Below, piece by piece: positions 50,458 to 58,868 of a DNA stretch of 64,000 nt (position 1 is its first letter; each line of letters starts with the position of its first letter). The notes under the pieces are model-generated. The model was not told the DNA's origin, did not search any database, and was given only the letters and a program-made list of their open reading frames with translations. The translations under genes were made by a program, and so were the position numbers. This DNA comes from Negativicutes bacterium (GTDB taxonomy: Bacteria > Bacillota_C > Negativicutes > Sporomusales_B > JARLHX01): the NCBI GenBank assembly GCA_031292015.1, contig JARLHY010000202.1:104839-168838 (forward strand), written 5' to 3'.

Positions 50458-51862
50458 ATGCTTCGACATTATTTTCCGGGAGTACCGGGTCGGGCGTAAG
50501 CGGGCCGCTTCGTTTTCCATCAATGGGATGACAAATGACGTTTTATTGACCAACGTATTCCAGGACATCTTCACCCTCAACCCGGAGGAACTGAATGTAA
50601 ATACCCTGCAAAAAGTATTTTATCATCGGGTGACCCATTCCCAGGTAAAACTGGTGGAAGATATGAACGACGCAGTGACCAGCCTGTTGTCAGGCGAGAT
50701 GCTGTTCTTCATCGACGAAGAGGAACAGGTCATTATCATTGACGCCAGGGCCTACCCGATCCGCGCCCCGTCCGAATCCAACATCGAAAAAGTGACAAGA
50801 GGCTCGCGGGATTCCTTCGTCGAGACACTGCCCTTCAACACTACCCTCATCCGCCGGCGTCTGCGCGACCCCAACCTCCGCTTCGAGATCATCAAGGTCG
50901 GCTCGCGTTCCAGAACCGATGTCGCGGTCTGTTACATCCGCGACATCACCAACCCCAAACTTGTCGACACCATCAAAAAACGGCTTAACGGCGTGACCAT
51001 CGACGGTGTGCCTATGGCCGAAAAGGCGGTGGAGGAATACATCGTAGGCACCAGCCCCTGGAATCCGCTGCCCAGAGTACGCTATACCGAGCGCCCGGAT
51101 GTGGCGGTGGTGCATCTGTTGGAGGGCCATGTCTGCATTGTTGTCGACACCTCGCCCAACATCATCATCCTGCCGACCACCTTCTGGCATCATCTCCAGC
51201 ATGTCGAGGAATTCCGCCAGAACGTGACAGTGGGCACCTTTCTTCGCATGGTGAGGATTGGAGCCGTCATATTTTCGCTGCTATTGCCCCCGGTGTGGTT
51301 GGCCCTGGTCATCCAGCCCCATCTGCTGCCGCAGACGCTGGCCTTCCTGGGACCGAAGGATCCCGGGGTGATACCGCTGGGGATCCAGTTTATTCTGGCC
51401 GAATTCGGCATCGAAATGGTGCGGATGGCCACCGTCCATGTGCCATCGGCTCAATCCACTGCTCTGGGGTTTATCGGTGCCTTTATGCTGGGGGAGTTCG
51501 CCACCAAAGTGGGGCTGTTTGGCAACGAGACCATCTTCTATATCGCGGTGGCTACTGTCGGCACCTTCGCGACCCCCAGCATAGAACTGGCCATGGCTGT
51601 TCGTCTTTTTCGCCTGATGCTGATCCTGCTTGTGATCGTCTTTAAAATGCCTGGATTTATTATCGGCATCCTGGCGATCCTGGCTACAATGCTATTTTCG
51701 CGGTCCTTTGGCGTACCCTACCTGTGGCCGGCAATTCCTTTCGACTACCAGGCGATGAAGGACCTGGTCCTGCGGCTGCCGCTGGCGAGCAAGACCCGCC
51801 GTCCCGCCATCCTAAGGCCACTGGACACGTTTCGCGACGATGATGACAAAAAAGATAAGTGA
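50378..51862 (+). CDS. spoVAF: stage V sporulation protein AF (GerA-family)
   Basis: SpoVAF is a GerA A-subunit-like membrane protein tied to germinant signalling and DPA release. The 494-residue protein has a large N-terminal soluble domain (about 1-285, with I-D-E-E-E-Q-V-I-I-I-D-A-R) and about five C-terminal helices with A-T-V-H-V-P-S-A-Q-S-T-A-L-G-F. ATG 50378 lies inside spoVAEa. The last gene of the operon, 22 bases before the terminator. Confidence 0.94.
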   Translation: MPEEKRRIHKELDHTISYLKELLGIGECFDIIFREYRVGRKRAASFSINGMTNDVLLTNVFQDIFTLNPEELNVNTLQKVFYHRVTHSQVKLVEDMNDAVTSLLSGEMLFFIDEEEQVIIIDARAYPIRAPSESNIEKVTRGSRDSFVETLPFNTTLIRRRLRDPNLRFEIIKVGSRSRTDVAVCYIRDITNPKLVDTIKKRLNGVTIDGVPMAEKAVEEYIVGTSPWNPLPRVRYTERPDVAVVHLLEGHVCIVVDTSPNIIILPTTFWHHLQHVEEFRQNVTVGTFLRMVRIGAVIFSLLLPPVWLALVIQPHLLPQTLAFLGPKDPGVIPLGIQFILAEFGIEMVRMATVHVPSAQSTALGFIGAFMLGEFATKVGLFGNETIFYIAVATVGTFATPSIELAMAVRLFRLMLILLVIVFKMPGFIIGILAILATMLFSRSFGVPYLWPAIPFDYQAMKDLVLRLPLASKTRRPAILRPLDTFRDDDDKKDK

Positions 51863-51883
51863 TAAAGCCATAACAGCACAAAT

Positions 51884-51925
51884 AAAAACAGTGTCGGCAC
51901 CTTTGACCTGACACTGTTTTTGTTT
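51884..51925. terminator. terminator between spoVAF and the converging cfa gene
   Basis: AAAAACAGTGTC 51884-51895 pairs with GACACTGTTTTT 51910-51921. The A-run and T-run flank it on the two sides, so it can stop both convergent transcripts. Confidence 0.8.
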
Positions 51926-51969
51926 GCTATCGTTCGGAGAGGAAGGTCGGTTTGTTTGCCAATGCCGGC

Positions 51970-53163
51970 TTACCGGTAGATATAATCATAGGTTATCGGC
52001 AGCCGGTTGTTCAGGCCCTTGGAAAACAACAGTTGATGGAGCGAAAGTCCCGTGACCCGGAACGACGCGGCGCAGGCCTGGAGATACAGGCTCCACATCC
52101 GGGTAAAGCGTGTACCGAACTTCTGTAAGATCGCGTCAATGTGTTCCATGAAATTGCGGTACCAAAGATCAAGGGTCATGGCATAATGCAGGCGCAGATT
52201 TTCGATATGGAGCAGCTGGAAATTGTAGTCAGGCAAGAGCCACACTGTTTCCCGCAGCGAAGGTACATAGCCGCCGGGGAAAATGTACTTCAGCATCCAG
52301 TTGTTACCCGGGTGCTCGTCCGGGCCGGTGATGGTGTGCAGCAGCGAAAGGCCGCCGTCGGACAGGAGATCGCTCACCCGCTCCATATAAGTCGGCAGGT
52401 TGTTCTTGCCCACATGCTCGAACATGCCGATACTGACGATTTTATCGAAATGATGTATCCGCGGATCAAGTTCCTGATAATTCATGATTTCCACATTGAC
52501 CTGTCCGGCAAGTCCAAGATCGGCGACTCTTTCCTTTGTGGCAGCGTATTGCTCGGAACTCAGTGTGATGCCGGTGGCCTTCACACCGTATTTTTGGGCG
52601 GCGCGGATGATAAGCCAGCCCCAGCCGCTGCCGATATCCAAAAGATGTTCTCCCGGTTTCAGATTCAGCTTTCGCAGGCTGTGGTCGATTTTTTGCAACT
52701 GGGCCTGATCCAGGGAATCGTCCGGTGTTTTGAAATAAGCACAGGAATAACTGAGGGTTTTATCCAGCCACAGGGAAAAAAAGTCGTTGCCGCAGTCATA
52801 GTGGTGCCGGATATTTGTTTGCTCCTGCCGCAACTGGTCCTTCAGGCAGGAGCGTGATGTGGCCGCCGTTGCCGCCACCATATTCCGGTCCGGTGCGGCC
52901 ATGAACTGACCGTTCAGCTGCAGGATCCGGAGAAAATCTTCCAGACTGCCTTCATAGTCGATGATTTCGTCCATATAGGCCTCGCCCAGCCAGGTTACCG
53001 GATCGGAGTCGCCCGGACCAAGGTCCGGGGCGGTATGGAAGATCAGCTTGAAAGCCGGCGATTCATCTCCGTAGGCGGCTTCTTCCCCGTCCCAGAAAAC
53101 TACGGAAAAACCGCCGTGTTTCATCTTCCTGAATAGGGATTTCAACAGGACTTTTTCAAACAT
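51970..53163 (-). CDS. cyclopropane-fatty-acyl-phospholipid synthase family protein
   Basis: The enzyme transfers a methylene from SAM to unsaturated acyl chains of membrane lipids. The 397-residue product has a helical N-domain and the SAM-binding L-L-D-I-G-S-G-W-G-W-L (about 166-176), followed by V-S-I-G-M-F-E-H-V-G and Y-I-F-P-G-G-Y-V-P-S, all Cfa signatures. Minus-strand ATG 53163 follows GGAGGGATA. A terminator-type hairpin lies in its leader. Confidence 0.93.
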   Translation of the reverse strand: MFEKVLLKSLFRKMKHGGFSVVFWDGEEAAYGDESPAFKLIFHTAPDLGPGDSDPVTWLGEAYMDEIIDYEGSLEDFLRILQLNGQFMAAPDRNMVAATAATSRSCLKDQLRQEQTNIRHHYDCGNDFFSLWLDKTLSYSCAYFKTPDDSLDQAQLQKIDHSLRKLNLKPGEHLLDIGSGWGWLIIRAAQKYGVKATGITLSSEQYAATKERVADLGLAGQVNVEIMNYQELDPRIHHFDKIVSIGMFEHVGKNNLPTYMERVSDLLSDGGLSLLHTITGPDEHPGNNWMLKYIFPGGYVPSLRETVWLLPDYNFQLLHIENLRLHYAMTLDLWYRNFMEHIDAILQKFGTRFTRMWSLYLQACAASFRVTGLSLHQLLFSKGLNNRLPITYDYIYR

Positions 53164-53204
53164 GTTCTATCCCTCCTTACCAGTGTTAATGGCTGCCGGG
53201 GCAA

Positions 53205-53240
53205 TAAAAAACTCCCACCGAGTTGCGTTCAGGTAGGAGT
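53205..53240 (-). terminator. terminator hairpin in the cfa leader (candidate attenuator)
   Basis: Read on the minus strand, ACTCCTACC (53240-53232) pairs with GGTGGGAGT (53219-53211). All nine positions pair if one G-U is allowed; on the plus strand that position is a C-A mismatch. Five further T follow. It lies downstream of a strong minus-strand promoter and 42 bases before the cfa ATG, so it could stop transcription before the gene. Confidence 0.65.
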
Positions 53241-53291
53241 AAAATAGTAACAACCGGTAGCGATAAAACAACACTGTTCGTCTTTTGCCTA

Positions 53292-53320
53292 ATTATACCA
53301 ACCAATGGACGTCCGGTCAA
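53292..53320 (-). promoter_or_regulatory. promoter of cfa
   Basis: On the minus strand TTGACC (53320-53315), 17-bp spacer, TATAAT (53297-53292), with TGG directly before the -10 (extended -10). Transcription would begin near 53285 and pass through the hairpin at 53240-53205. Confidence 0.75.
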
Positions 53321-53368
53321 TAACAGCTGGGAAAAATTAGCCAATACTTTATCGCCTTCCCTGGCCGG

Positions 53369-54118
53369 TCATCTGCCGCGGTAATACTCCCTGATCCGGC
53401 CCATGCTGGTATTGAGGTCGGCGATCCGCTCGTCGGCCGCGCTTTTATTTTCGGCGGCCACCGCGTCCCTCAGCTGATTGACGAAAGAATGGGTCTTGGT
53501 GACTTCCCCCAGAATGCCGAATTGCTCCAGCGCAGGTTTGCTGCGGTTCCAGGAATCCGACATCTCTTTGGCCTTGGCCCCGGCCTTGAGCCAATTTTTG
53601 TCCTCGATATAAAAACTTACGTTGCGGATGGTATTGCCGGCGGCAACAATATCACTGATCGGAGACAGCTTGTAATTTTTGCCCATATCGCTGATTACGC
53701 CCATAAAACGGTTCAGGCTCTCATAGGAGACGGTAATCTGTTTGGCCATGACCGCCTCAGTCAGCTTGGCCAGCGCCTTGTCTCCGTCGCCGACTCCTTT
53801 CATGTCGCCGACCTGCTGCTTGGTTTCCTCCCACGTAGACTGGAGTTGGGAAAGGCCGGCTTCGGCCTGTTCCCAGTTTTCTTTGTTGATCCCTTCGAAC
53901 GTGGAACCGGCGGTCGCCTCCAGGTCATAAAACTGAGCCGGCGCAGCCTGGAACCGATTGAAAAAGGGCGGGTTTGCCTTGGCTTCGGCAGGTTTGCCGG
54001 CCGGACCGACCTCCGGCTTATTTGCCGACATACCCAGGCCACAGCCGGCGAGAGCTGCAAAAGCAGCAGCAAGAATCAGCGCCCCAAGCGCTGCGGTAAT
54101 CATCCGAAAGTTTGACAA
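53369..54118 (-). CDS. putative lipoprotein of unknown function
   Basis: The 249-residue product has a lipoprotein signal peptide with lipobox L-A-G-C near residue 26 (A-A-F-A-A-L-A-G-C). The mature part is helical and includes Y-D-L-E-A-T-A-G-S-T-F-E-G-I and a late W-N-R-S-K-P-A-L-E, with no domain known to me. TTG 54118 is chosen because AAGGAGGT is 8 bases upstream; GTG 54154 lacks a site. It is upstream of cfa on the same strand and might be co-transcribed. Confidence 0.75.
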   Translation of the reverse strand: MSNFRMITAALGALILAAAFAALAGCGLGMSANKPEVGPAGKPAEAKANPPFFNRFQAAPAQFYDLEATAGSTFEGINKENWEQAEAGLSQLQSTWEETKQQVGDMKGVGDGDKALAKLTEAVMAKQITVSYESLNRFMGVISDMGKNYKLSPISDIVAAGNTIRNVSFYIEDKNWLKAGAKAKEMSDSWNRSKPALEQFGILGEVTKTHSFVNQLRDAVAAENKSAADERIADLNTSMGRIREYYRGR

Positions 54119-54186
54119 GGCGGCCGACCTCCTTCTAACTGTTATCTTGTACACCCGGTGTGGATTTTATTCCGTGGACCAGGATA

Positions 54187-54215
54187 TTGACACCGCCAGG
54201 CGGATATAATAAAAT
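54187..54215 (+). promoter_or_regulatory. sigma-A promoter of the lysA riboswitch transcript
   Basis: TTGACA 54187-54192, 17-bp spacer, TAAAAT 54210-54215. The -35 is a perfect match. Transcription would start just ahead of the lysine aptamer. Confidence 0.8.
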
Positions 54216-54241
54216 GAAACCAAATTTAACATGTGTCTTGC

Positions 54242-54420
54242 ATAGAGGCGCGGGTATTATCAGTACATGCGGCGAGTCGGCCAAGACTTGGACCCGGATG
54301 GAAAGGGATACCTGCCGAAGCGGTTGTTCTCGGGCGAAGGACAGTCGCTGGGCTTGTGTTGAACAAACACAGGACTGTCACCCGAAGTTTCCCGAAGTTT
54401 GGGTGGAGTGCTATCTCACA
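54242..54420 (+). ncRNA. lysine riboswitch (L box)
   Basis: The leader of lysA matches the L-box aptamer in order: AGAGGCGC at the 5' side of P1, GCCGAAGCGG (54313-54322), the conserved GGACTGTCAC near 54372, and TGGAGTGCTATCTC closing P1 (54404-54417). ATAG 54242-54245 pairs with CTAT 54411-54414. When lysine binds, P1 forms and the downstream terminator can fold; without it, ATCTCACA (54413-54420) can pair with TGTGAGAT (54453-54460), which breaks the terminator. Function follows from the known class and from lysA lying downstream. Confidence 0.92.
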
Positions 54421-54446
54421 GACAATGGGGGAGTTCGTTTTTTTTC

Positions 54447-54489
54447 GGCGATTGTGAGATAAGCCTCATGATCGCCTTTGTGTTTTTTT
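54447..54489 (+). terminator. riboswitch-controlled terminator of lysA
   Basis: GGCGAT 54447-54452 pairs with ATCGCC 54471-54476 and an inner GAG/CTC pair closes the loop; a T-rich tract runs to 54489. The antiterminator strand TGTGAGAT lies inside its 5' half. The lysA start is 27 bases on. Confidence 0.8.
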
Positions 54490-54515
54490 GGGCCACTATG
54501 AAAGGAGAAACCTTG

Positions 54516-55850
54516 ATGAAACTACATGGAACAATGAAAGTGAACGGCGCAGGGCATTTGGAGGTAGGCGGTTGTGATACCGTACAGCTGGCCAAGGATT
54601 TCGGCACTCCCCTGTACGTGATGGATGAAGCGGCTCTCCGCGGCAAATGCCGAGATTATGTCCAGGCGTTTGGCAGGCATTATCCCAACTCCGAAGTCAT
54701 ATACGCCAGCAAGGTATTTTCCACTATGGCCATGTGCCGGCTGGTCGAAGAAGAGGGCCTGGGACTGGACGTCGTTTCCGGCGGCGAACTGCACACCGCG
54801 CTGGTCAGCAATTTTCCGGCCGGCCGGATTTACTTCCACGGCAACAACAAAACCCCGGAGGAACTGGAAATGGGCCTTGAAGCCAGGGTCGGCCGCTTTG
54901 TTGTCGACAATTTCTACGAATTGGAATTGCTCAACGAACTGGCCCGCCAGCACAAAACCAAAGCAAAAATCCTGTTGCGGGTATCCCCTGGTATTGACGC
55001 CCATACTCACCACTACATCAAAACCGGGATGATCGACTCCAAGTTCGGTCTGGCCATCGCCAACGGTCAGGCGCTGATGGGGGTCGAAAAGGCACTCAGC
55101 ATGAAGAATTTGGAGCTTAAAGGCATTCACTGCCACATCGGCTCTCAGATATTTGACATAAACTCCTTCCACGAAGCCGCCAACACCATGATGGCTTTCG
55201 CCAAGGAACTAAAAACCCGCACCGGTTTCGTTGTTGAAGAACTTAATCTCGGTGGCGGGCTGGGAATCTATTACACCGAGGGCGACGCGCCCCAGCCGGT
55301 GGACCGGCTGGCGTCGACCATTGCCAAGGCCATCCGGGAAACCGCAGTAAACTACGGTCTGCCGCTGCCAAAAATCATCGTCGAACCCGGCCGATCCATC
55401 GTCGGTGAAGCCGGCGTCACCCTGTACACCATTGGCTCGGTGAAGGAAATTCCCGGAGTCCGCAAATACGTGGCCGTGGACGGCGGCATGACCGACAATC
55501 CCCGTCCCGCTCTCTACCAGGCCAAATACGAGGCGGCGGTGGCCAACAAAATGAACAATCCGGCCGAAGATACCGTGTCCATCGCCGGCAAGTGCTGCGA
55601 ATCAGGCGACATGCTCATCTGGGACCTTGAACTGCCCAGGGCCGCCGCCGGGGATATCCTGGTGGTTTCCTCCACCGGAGCCTACAACTATTCCATGGCC
55701 AGCAACTACAACCGCAATCTGAAACCGGCGGTGGTATTCGCCGGCAATGGCACCGCCGACATTGTCGTCAAACGGGAAACATACGGCGATCTGGTCCGCA
55801 ACGATGTAGTACCTGACAGGATGCAGAGCAAACTTGCCTGCCTGGCCTGA
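54516..55850 (+). CDS. lysA: diaminopimelate decarboxylase
   Basis: LysA converts meso-diaminopimelate to lysine using PLP, in the cytoplasm. The 444-residue alanine-racemase-fold protein has the PLP Lys in V-I-Y-A-S-K-V-F, L-N-L-G-G-G-L-G-I-Y-Y for phosphate binding, and C-C-E-S-G-D-M-L with the catalytic Cys. ATG 54516 follows AAAGGAG. Expression is under the upstream lysine riboswitch, giving end-product feedback. Confidence 0.97.
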   Translation: MKLHGTMKVNGAGHLEVGGCDTVQLAKDFGTPLYVMDEAALRGKCRDYVQAFGRHYPNSEVIYASKVFSTMAMCRLVEEEGLGLDVVSGGELHTALVSNFPAGRIYFHGNNKTPEELEMGLEARVGRFVVDNFYELELLNELARQHKTKAKILLRVSPGIDAHTHHYIKTGMIDSKFGLAIANGQALMGVEKALSMKNLELKGIHCHIGSQIFDINSFHEAANTMMAFAKELKTRTGFVVEELNLGGGLGIYYTEGDAPQPVDRLASTIAKAIRETAVNYGLPLPKIIVEPGRSIVGEAGVTLYTIGSVKEIPGVRKYVAVDGGMTDNPRPALYQAKYEAAVANKMNNPAEDTVSIAGKCCESGDMLIWDLELPRAAAGDILVVSSTGAYNYSMASNYNRNLKPAVVFAGNGTADIVVKRETYGDLVRNDVVPDRMQSKLACLA

Positions 55851-55867
55851 TGACCGTATTGCCAATG

Positions 55868-55894
55868 GACCCGGCCCTTCGAAAGGGCCGGGTC
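55868..55894 (+). terminator. hairpin after lysA, probable terminator
   Basis: GACCCGGCCCTT 55868-55879 pairs with AAGGGCCGGGTC 55883-55894 with a three-base loop. The T tract is weak and interrupted. Promoter sequences for the next unit follow at once. Confidence 0.65.
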
Positions 55895-55902
55895 CTACAA
55901 TT

Positions 55903-55932
55903 TTGCAAAACAGTTAATGATTAGTATATAAT
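55903..55932 (+). promoter_or_regulatory. sigma-A promoter before the cca remnant and site-2 protease operon
   Basis: TTGCAA 55903-55908, 18-bp spacer, TATAAT 55927-55932. It lies just ahead of the start of the decayed cca gene and probably now drives the site-2 protease, trpS, scpA and scpB genes. Confidence 0.65.
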
Positions 55933-55948
55933 CGTAAGCAGGAAAGCA

Positions 55949-56528
55949 ATGTCCAGGGAGAATGCCATAACTGTCGACAACATTATCCCCCTCATAACAA
56001 GGCATCCCGCCGGGGCGCTTGCTTCAGGATCTTGCACGCCGTGATTTTACCGTGAATACAATGGCGGTAGATCTTGATCCGGCCTACTTCGGTCGACTCA
56101 AGACAATCGCGCCGCACCGCCGTCTGCCCCGCTTTCCACCAGCAGGCGGGCGGCGAAAACCGCCCGGGCCGCCTTGGCCAAACAGCCGGACATTTGCCGG
56201 CTGTTTGGCAGGGTATCCTTATCGCAAGCTGAATATTTTCTGCGTTGGTCAATTTTCCGCCGGCAGCGCTTGCCTATCTTTGGATTCTATGCCAAAATGG
56301 AAAGGAACGCGACCAAATTGGCCGCTTCATCGAAGCCAACGTCAGGTGCGCACCAGCGTCAGCGGGAGCGAACTCACGGCGATGGTTGGCTTTGGTCCCC
56401 TGGTGAGAGCCGTCAAAGAGCGGCTGTAAGCGGCAAAGCTTGGCGGCAAACTCGCGTCCCGCGAGGACGAAATCACAATGATCTGCAAGTTAACTGGCGG
56501 TCAGACCGCCTATAAGGAGGAAAATTAG
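55949..56528 (+). pseudogene. CCA tRNA nucleotidyltransferase / poly(A) polymerase pseudogene
   Basis: No intact frame spans this 580-base interval, but pieces of a CCA-adding enzyme appear in order in different frames. From 56019, L-Q-D-L-A-R-R-D-F-T-V-N-T-M-A and P-A-Y-F-G-R-L match the catalytic-domain motif that usually reads D-L-x-R-R-D-F-T-x-N-x-M-A. Near 56345, V-S-G-S-E-L-T-A-M and L-V-R-A-V-K-E-R-L match the C-terminal tail motif, and after a frame change A-K-L-G-G-K-L-A-S-R-E-D-E-I matches the end. ATG 55949 may be the old start. The final TAG overlaps the next start (TAGTG), as in a coupled operon. Much of the middle (head and body) is deleted. Confidence 0.75.
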
Positions 56529-57145
56529 TGTTTGGATTCGGCCCTGATATGATCTTTCGCATCCCGGCGCTGCTTATCGCGCTGACGGTGCACGAATACG
56601 CCCACGCCCGCATGGCGGTGGCCTTTGGCGACCCGACGCCCCGGATAGCCGGCCGGGTCACCCTCAACCCTATCGCCCACCTCGATCCCTTCGGTCTCAT
56701 CATGCTTTGGGTCGCTCAGTTCGGCTGGGCCAAGCCTGTGCCGATCAACCCCTATAATTTCCGCAACGGCAAGACCGGCGTCATCCTGGTTTCTCTGGCC
56801 GGCGTCGCCGCCAACTTCCTTACCGCCCTGATCTGTGCCATCTTATTGAAACTGACCGGCCGGACGATGCTGCCTGCCGAAGTGGACTGGGTCCTGCAGT
56901 TGACCGTCCAGTACAACATCATTCTCGCTGTTTTCAATCTGATTCCGATACCGCCGCTGGACGGCTCGCAGATCGTAACCGCTCTGCTGCCCGGCCGCCA
57001 GGCTTACGCCTATGAGAGCATCGGCCGCTACGGCCCCTTTATCCTGATGGCACTGGTTATCACCGGCATCATCGGAACGAGCATGCGTCCGTTCATGATC
57101 GCGCTCATACATCTGATCAATTTTATAGTTTCACTCATTTTATAG
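56528..57145 (+). CDS. site-2 protease family protein (M50)
   Basis: A 205-residue intramembrane metalloprotease-like protein. H-E-Y-A-H (about 19-23) supplies the zinc ligands and catalytic Glu, N-P-I-A-H-L-D-P-F-G gives the next segment, and I-P-P-L-D-G-S (about 141-147) the third ligand. About five membrane helices. GTG 56528 is 7 bases from GGAGG 56516-56520 and overlaps the stop of the cca remnant. Substrate unknown. It heads trpS-scpA-scpB. Confidence 0.92.
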   Translation: MFGFGPDMIFRIPALLIALTVHEYAHARMAVAFGDPTPRIAGRVTLNPIAHLDPFGLIMLWVAQFGWAKPVPINPYNFRNGKTGVILVSLAGVAANFLTALICAILLKLTGRTMLPAEVDWVLQLTVQYNIILAVFNLIPIPPLDGSQIVTALLPGRQAYAYESIGRYGPFILMALVITGIIGTSMRPFMIALIHLINFIVSLIL

Positions 57146-57159
57146 CAGGGGGAATTCAC

Positions 57160-58146
57160 ATGACTAAAGGTCGTATTTTCAGTGGCATGCAGCCGTCAGG
57201 AAAGTTTCATCTCGGCAACTACCTGGGGGCTTTGGAAAACTGGGTTAAACTGCAGCACGAATTCGACTGCTTTTTCTGTATCGTCGACTGGCACGCGCTG
57301 ACCTCGTCGTACGAAGACACCGCCAAACTGCCTGAGTACATCAACGATATGGCCCTGGACTGGCTGAGCGCCGGACTGGACCCCGAGAAGAACGTCATCT
57401 TTGTCCAGTCCCATGTTAAAGAGCACGCCGAACTGCACCTTTTACTGTCGATGATTACGCCGCTGGCCTGGCTGGAACGGGTGCCCTCCTATAAGGACAA
57501 GCTGCAGCAGCTGGGAGCGATGGGCAAGGAAATCAACACCTATGGTTTTCTCGGCTATCCTGAACTGATGACTGCCGATATCGTCCTGTACAAAGCCGAC
57601 ACCGTGCCGGTGGGAGAAGACCAGGTACCCCATCTCGAACTGGCCCGTGAGATTGTCCGGCGCTTCAACAATTTGTACCGGCCGGTCTTCCCTGAGCCGC
57701 AGGCCCGGTTGAGCCAGGCTGCGCTGCTGCCAGGCATCGATGGCCGGAAGATGAGCAAATCCTATGGTAACGAAATTCCTTACGCCGCCCCGCCGGACGA
57801 GCTTCGATCCAAAGTACGGCTGATGGTTACCGATCCCCAGCGGGTACGAAAAACCGACGTAGGTAATCCCGACGTCTGCACCGTCTATACCTTCCAGAAG
57901 ATATTCAACAAAGAAGAAACCGCCGACATCGCCGTTCAGTGTCGCGCCGCCGGTATCGGCTGCGTTGACTGCAAAAAAAGACTGGCCGAGAGGATGGTGG
58001 TCGGCTTGGCCGATATTCACAGCCGCCGCGCCGAACTGGAGAAAAATCCGCAGCGGGTTCGTGAGATTCTCGCTGAAGGCGCCAGGAGGGCCAGTGCCGT
58101 TGCGGCCGCAACCATGCAGGAAGTTCGCGCAGCCATGAACATCTGA
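57160..58146 (+). CDS. trpS: tryptophan--tRNA ligase
   Basis: TrpS charges tRNA-Trp. The 328-residue class I enzyme has F-H-L-G-N-Y-L-G (HIGH motif, about 18-25) and the K-M-S-K-S motif in G-R-K-M-S-K-S-Y-G-N (about 194-203). Full family length. Start ATG follows AGGGGGAA. Only two bases separate it from scpA, so both are translated from one transcript. Confidence 0.97.
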   Translation: MTKGRIFSGMQPSGKFHLGNYLGALENWVKLQHEFDCFFCIVDWHALTSSYEDTAKLPEYINDMALDWLSAGLDPEKNVIFVQSHVKEHAELHLLLSMITPLAWLERVPSYKDKLQQLGAMGKEINTYGFLGYPELMTADIVLYKADTVPVGEDQVPHLELAREIVRRFNNLYRPVFPEPQARLSQAALLPGIDGRKMSKSYGNEIPYAAPPDELRSKVRLMVTDPQRVRKTDVGNPDVCTVYTFQKIFNKEETADIAVQCRAAGIGCVDCKKRLAERMVVGLADIHSRRAELEKNPQRVREILAEGARRASAVAAATMQEVRAAMNI

Positions 58147-58148
58147 GC

Positions 58149-58868
58149 ATGGACGGATATAAAATTATCCTCGAAGCCTTTGAAGGACCAATGGCCCTTC
58201 TGATGCATCTTATCGAAAAAAATCAGCTCGACATCTATGACATACCTATCGCCGATGTCACCGAGCAATACCTGGCCTACATCCGGGCCATGGAAGTATT
58301 TGATATCGACATTGCCAGCGAATTCCTGGTGATGGCGGCGACCTTGCTGCAGATCAAATCCCGCATGCTTCTGCCCAAGCCGCCGGTCGTCGATCAGCTC
58401 GGCGAAGAAATCGATCCCCGCCAGGAACTTGTCGACAGACTGCTGGAGTATCGCCGCTTCAAACAGGCGGCCGGACTGCTGGAGGATCTGCTCCGTCAGC
58501 GGGAAAAACTCGTATCCCGACCTGCGGCCGCGGATTTCGGCACCAAGCTGATCCTGCCGGAGGGACTGCGGCTGGACGACCTGATCGAGGCCTTTGCCGC
58601 GGTCTGGGAAAGCGCCGTCGACGACTTCGCGTTTATCGCCAGGGAAGAAATCAGTGTACAGGACAAAATGCAGGACATCGTGTTCCTGTTGCACAAAAAC
58701 AATGGCAAGCTCGAATTCAAATACTGTTTCATCCGCAGCGGTTCCCGCACGGAGATGGTCACCGCTTTTCTGGCCCTGCTGGAACTGATCAGGCTCAAAC
58801 GGGTGAAAATCCGCCAGGACATGAGTTTTGGCCCGATATATCTGACGTTGGGAGAGGGTGGGCTGTAA
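58149..58868 (+). CDS. scpA: segregation and condensation protein A
   Basis: ScpA is the kleisin that bridges the SMC dimer. The 239-residue protein begins Y-K-I-I-L-E-A-F-E-G-P-M-A-L-L-M-H-L-I and has the central L-Q-I-K-S-R-M-L-L-P block and a winged-helix C-terminus. Located between trpS and scpB. Confidence 0.95.
   Translation: MDGYKIILEAFEGPMALLMHLIEKNQLDIYDIPIADVTEQYLAYIRAMEVFDIDIASEFLVMAATLLQIKSRMLLPKPPVVDQLGEEIDPRQELVDRLLEYRRFKQAAGLLEDLLRQREKLVSRPAAADFGTKLILPEGLRLDDLIEAFAAVWESAVDDFAFIAREEISVQDKMQDIVFLLHKNNGKLEFKYCFIRSGSRTEMVTAFLALLELIRLKRVKIRQDMSFGPIYLTLGEGGL

Noticed and set aside
53489..54115. 208-codon plus-strand frame over the lipoprotein gene
   Set aside because: The minus strand has a signal peptide with lipobox and a good ribosome site; the plus-strand frame has neither.
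54160..54462. 100-codon frame over the lysA leader
   Set aside because: The stretch is a lysine riboswitch with conserved structure; no ribosome site for the frame.
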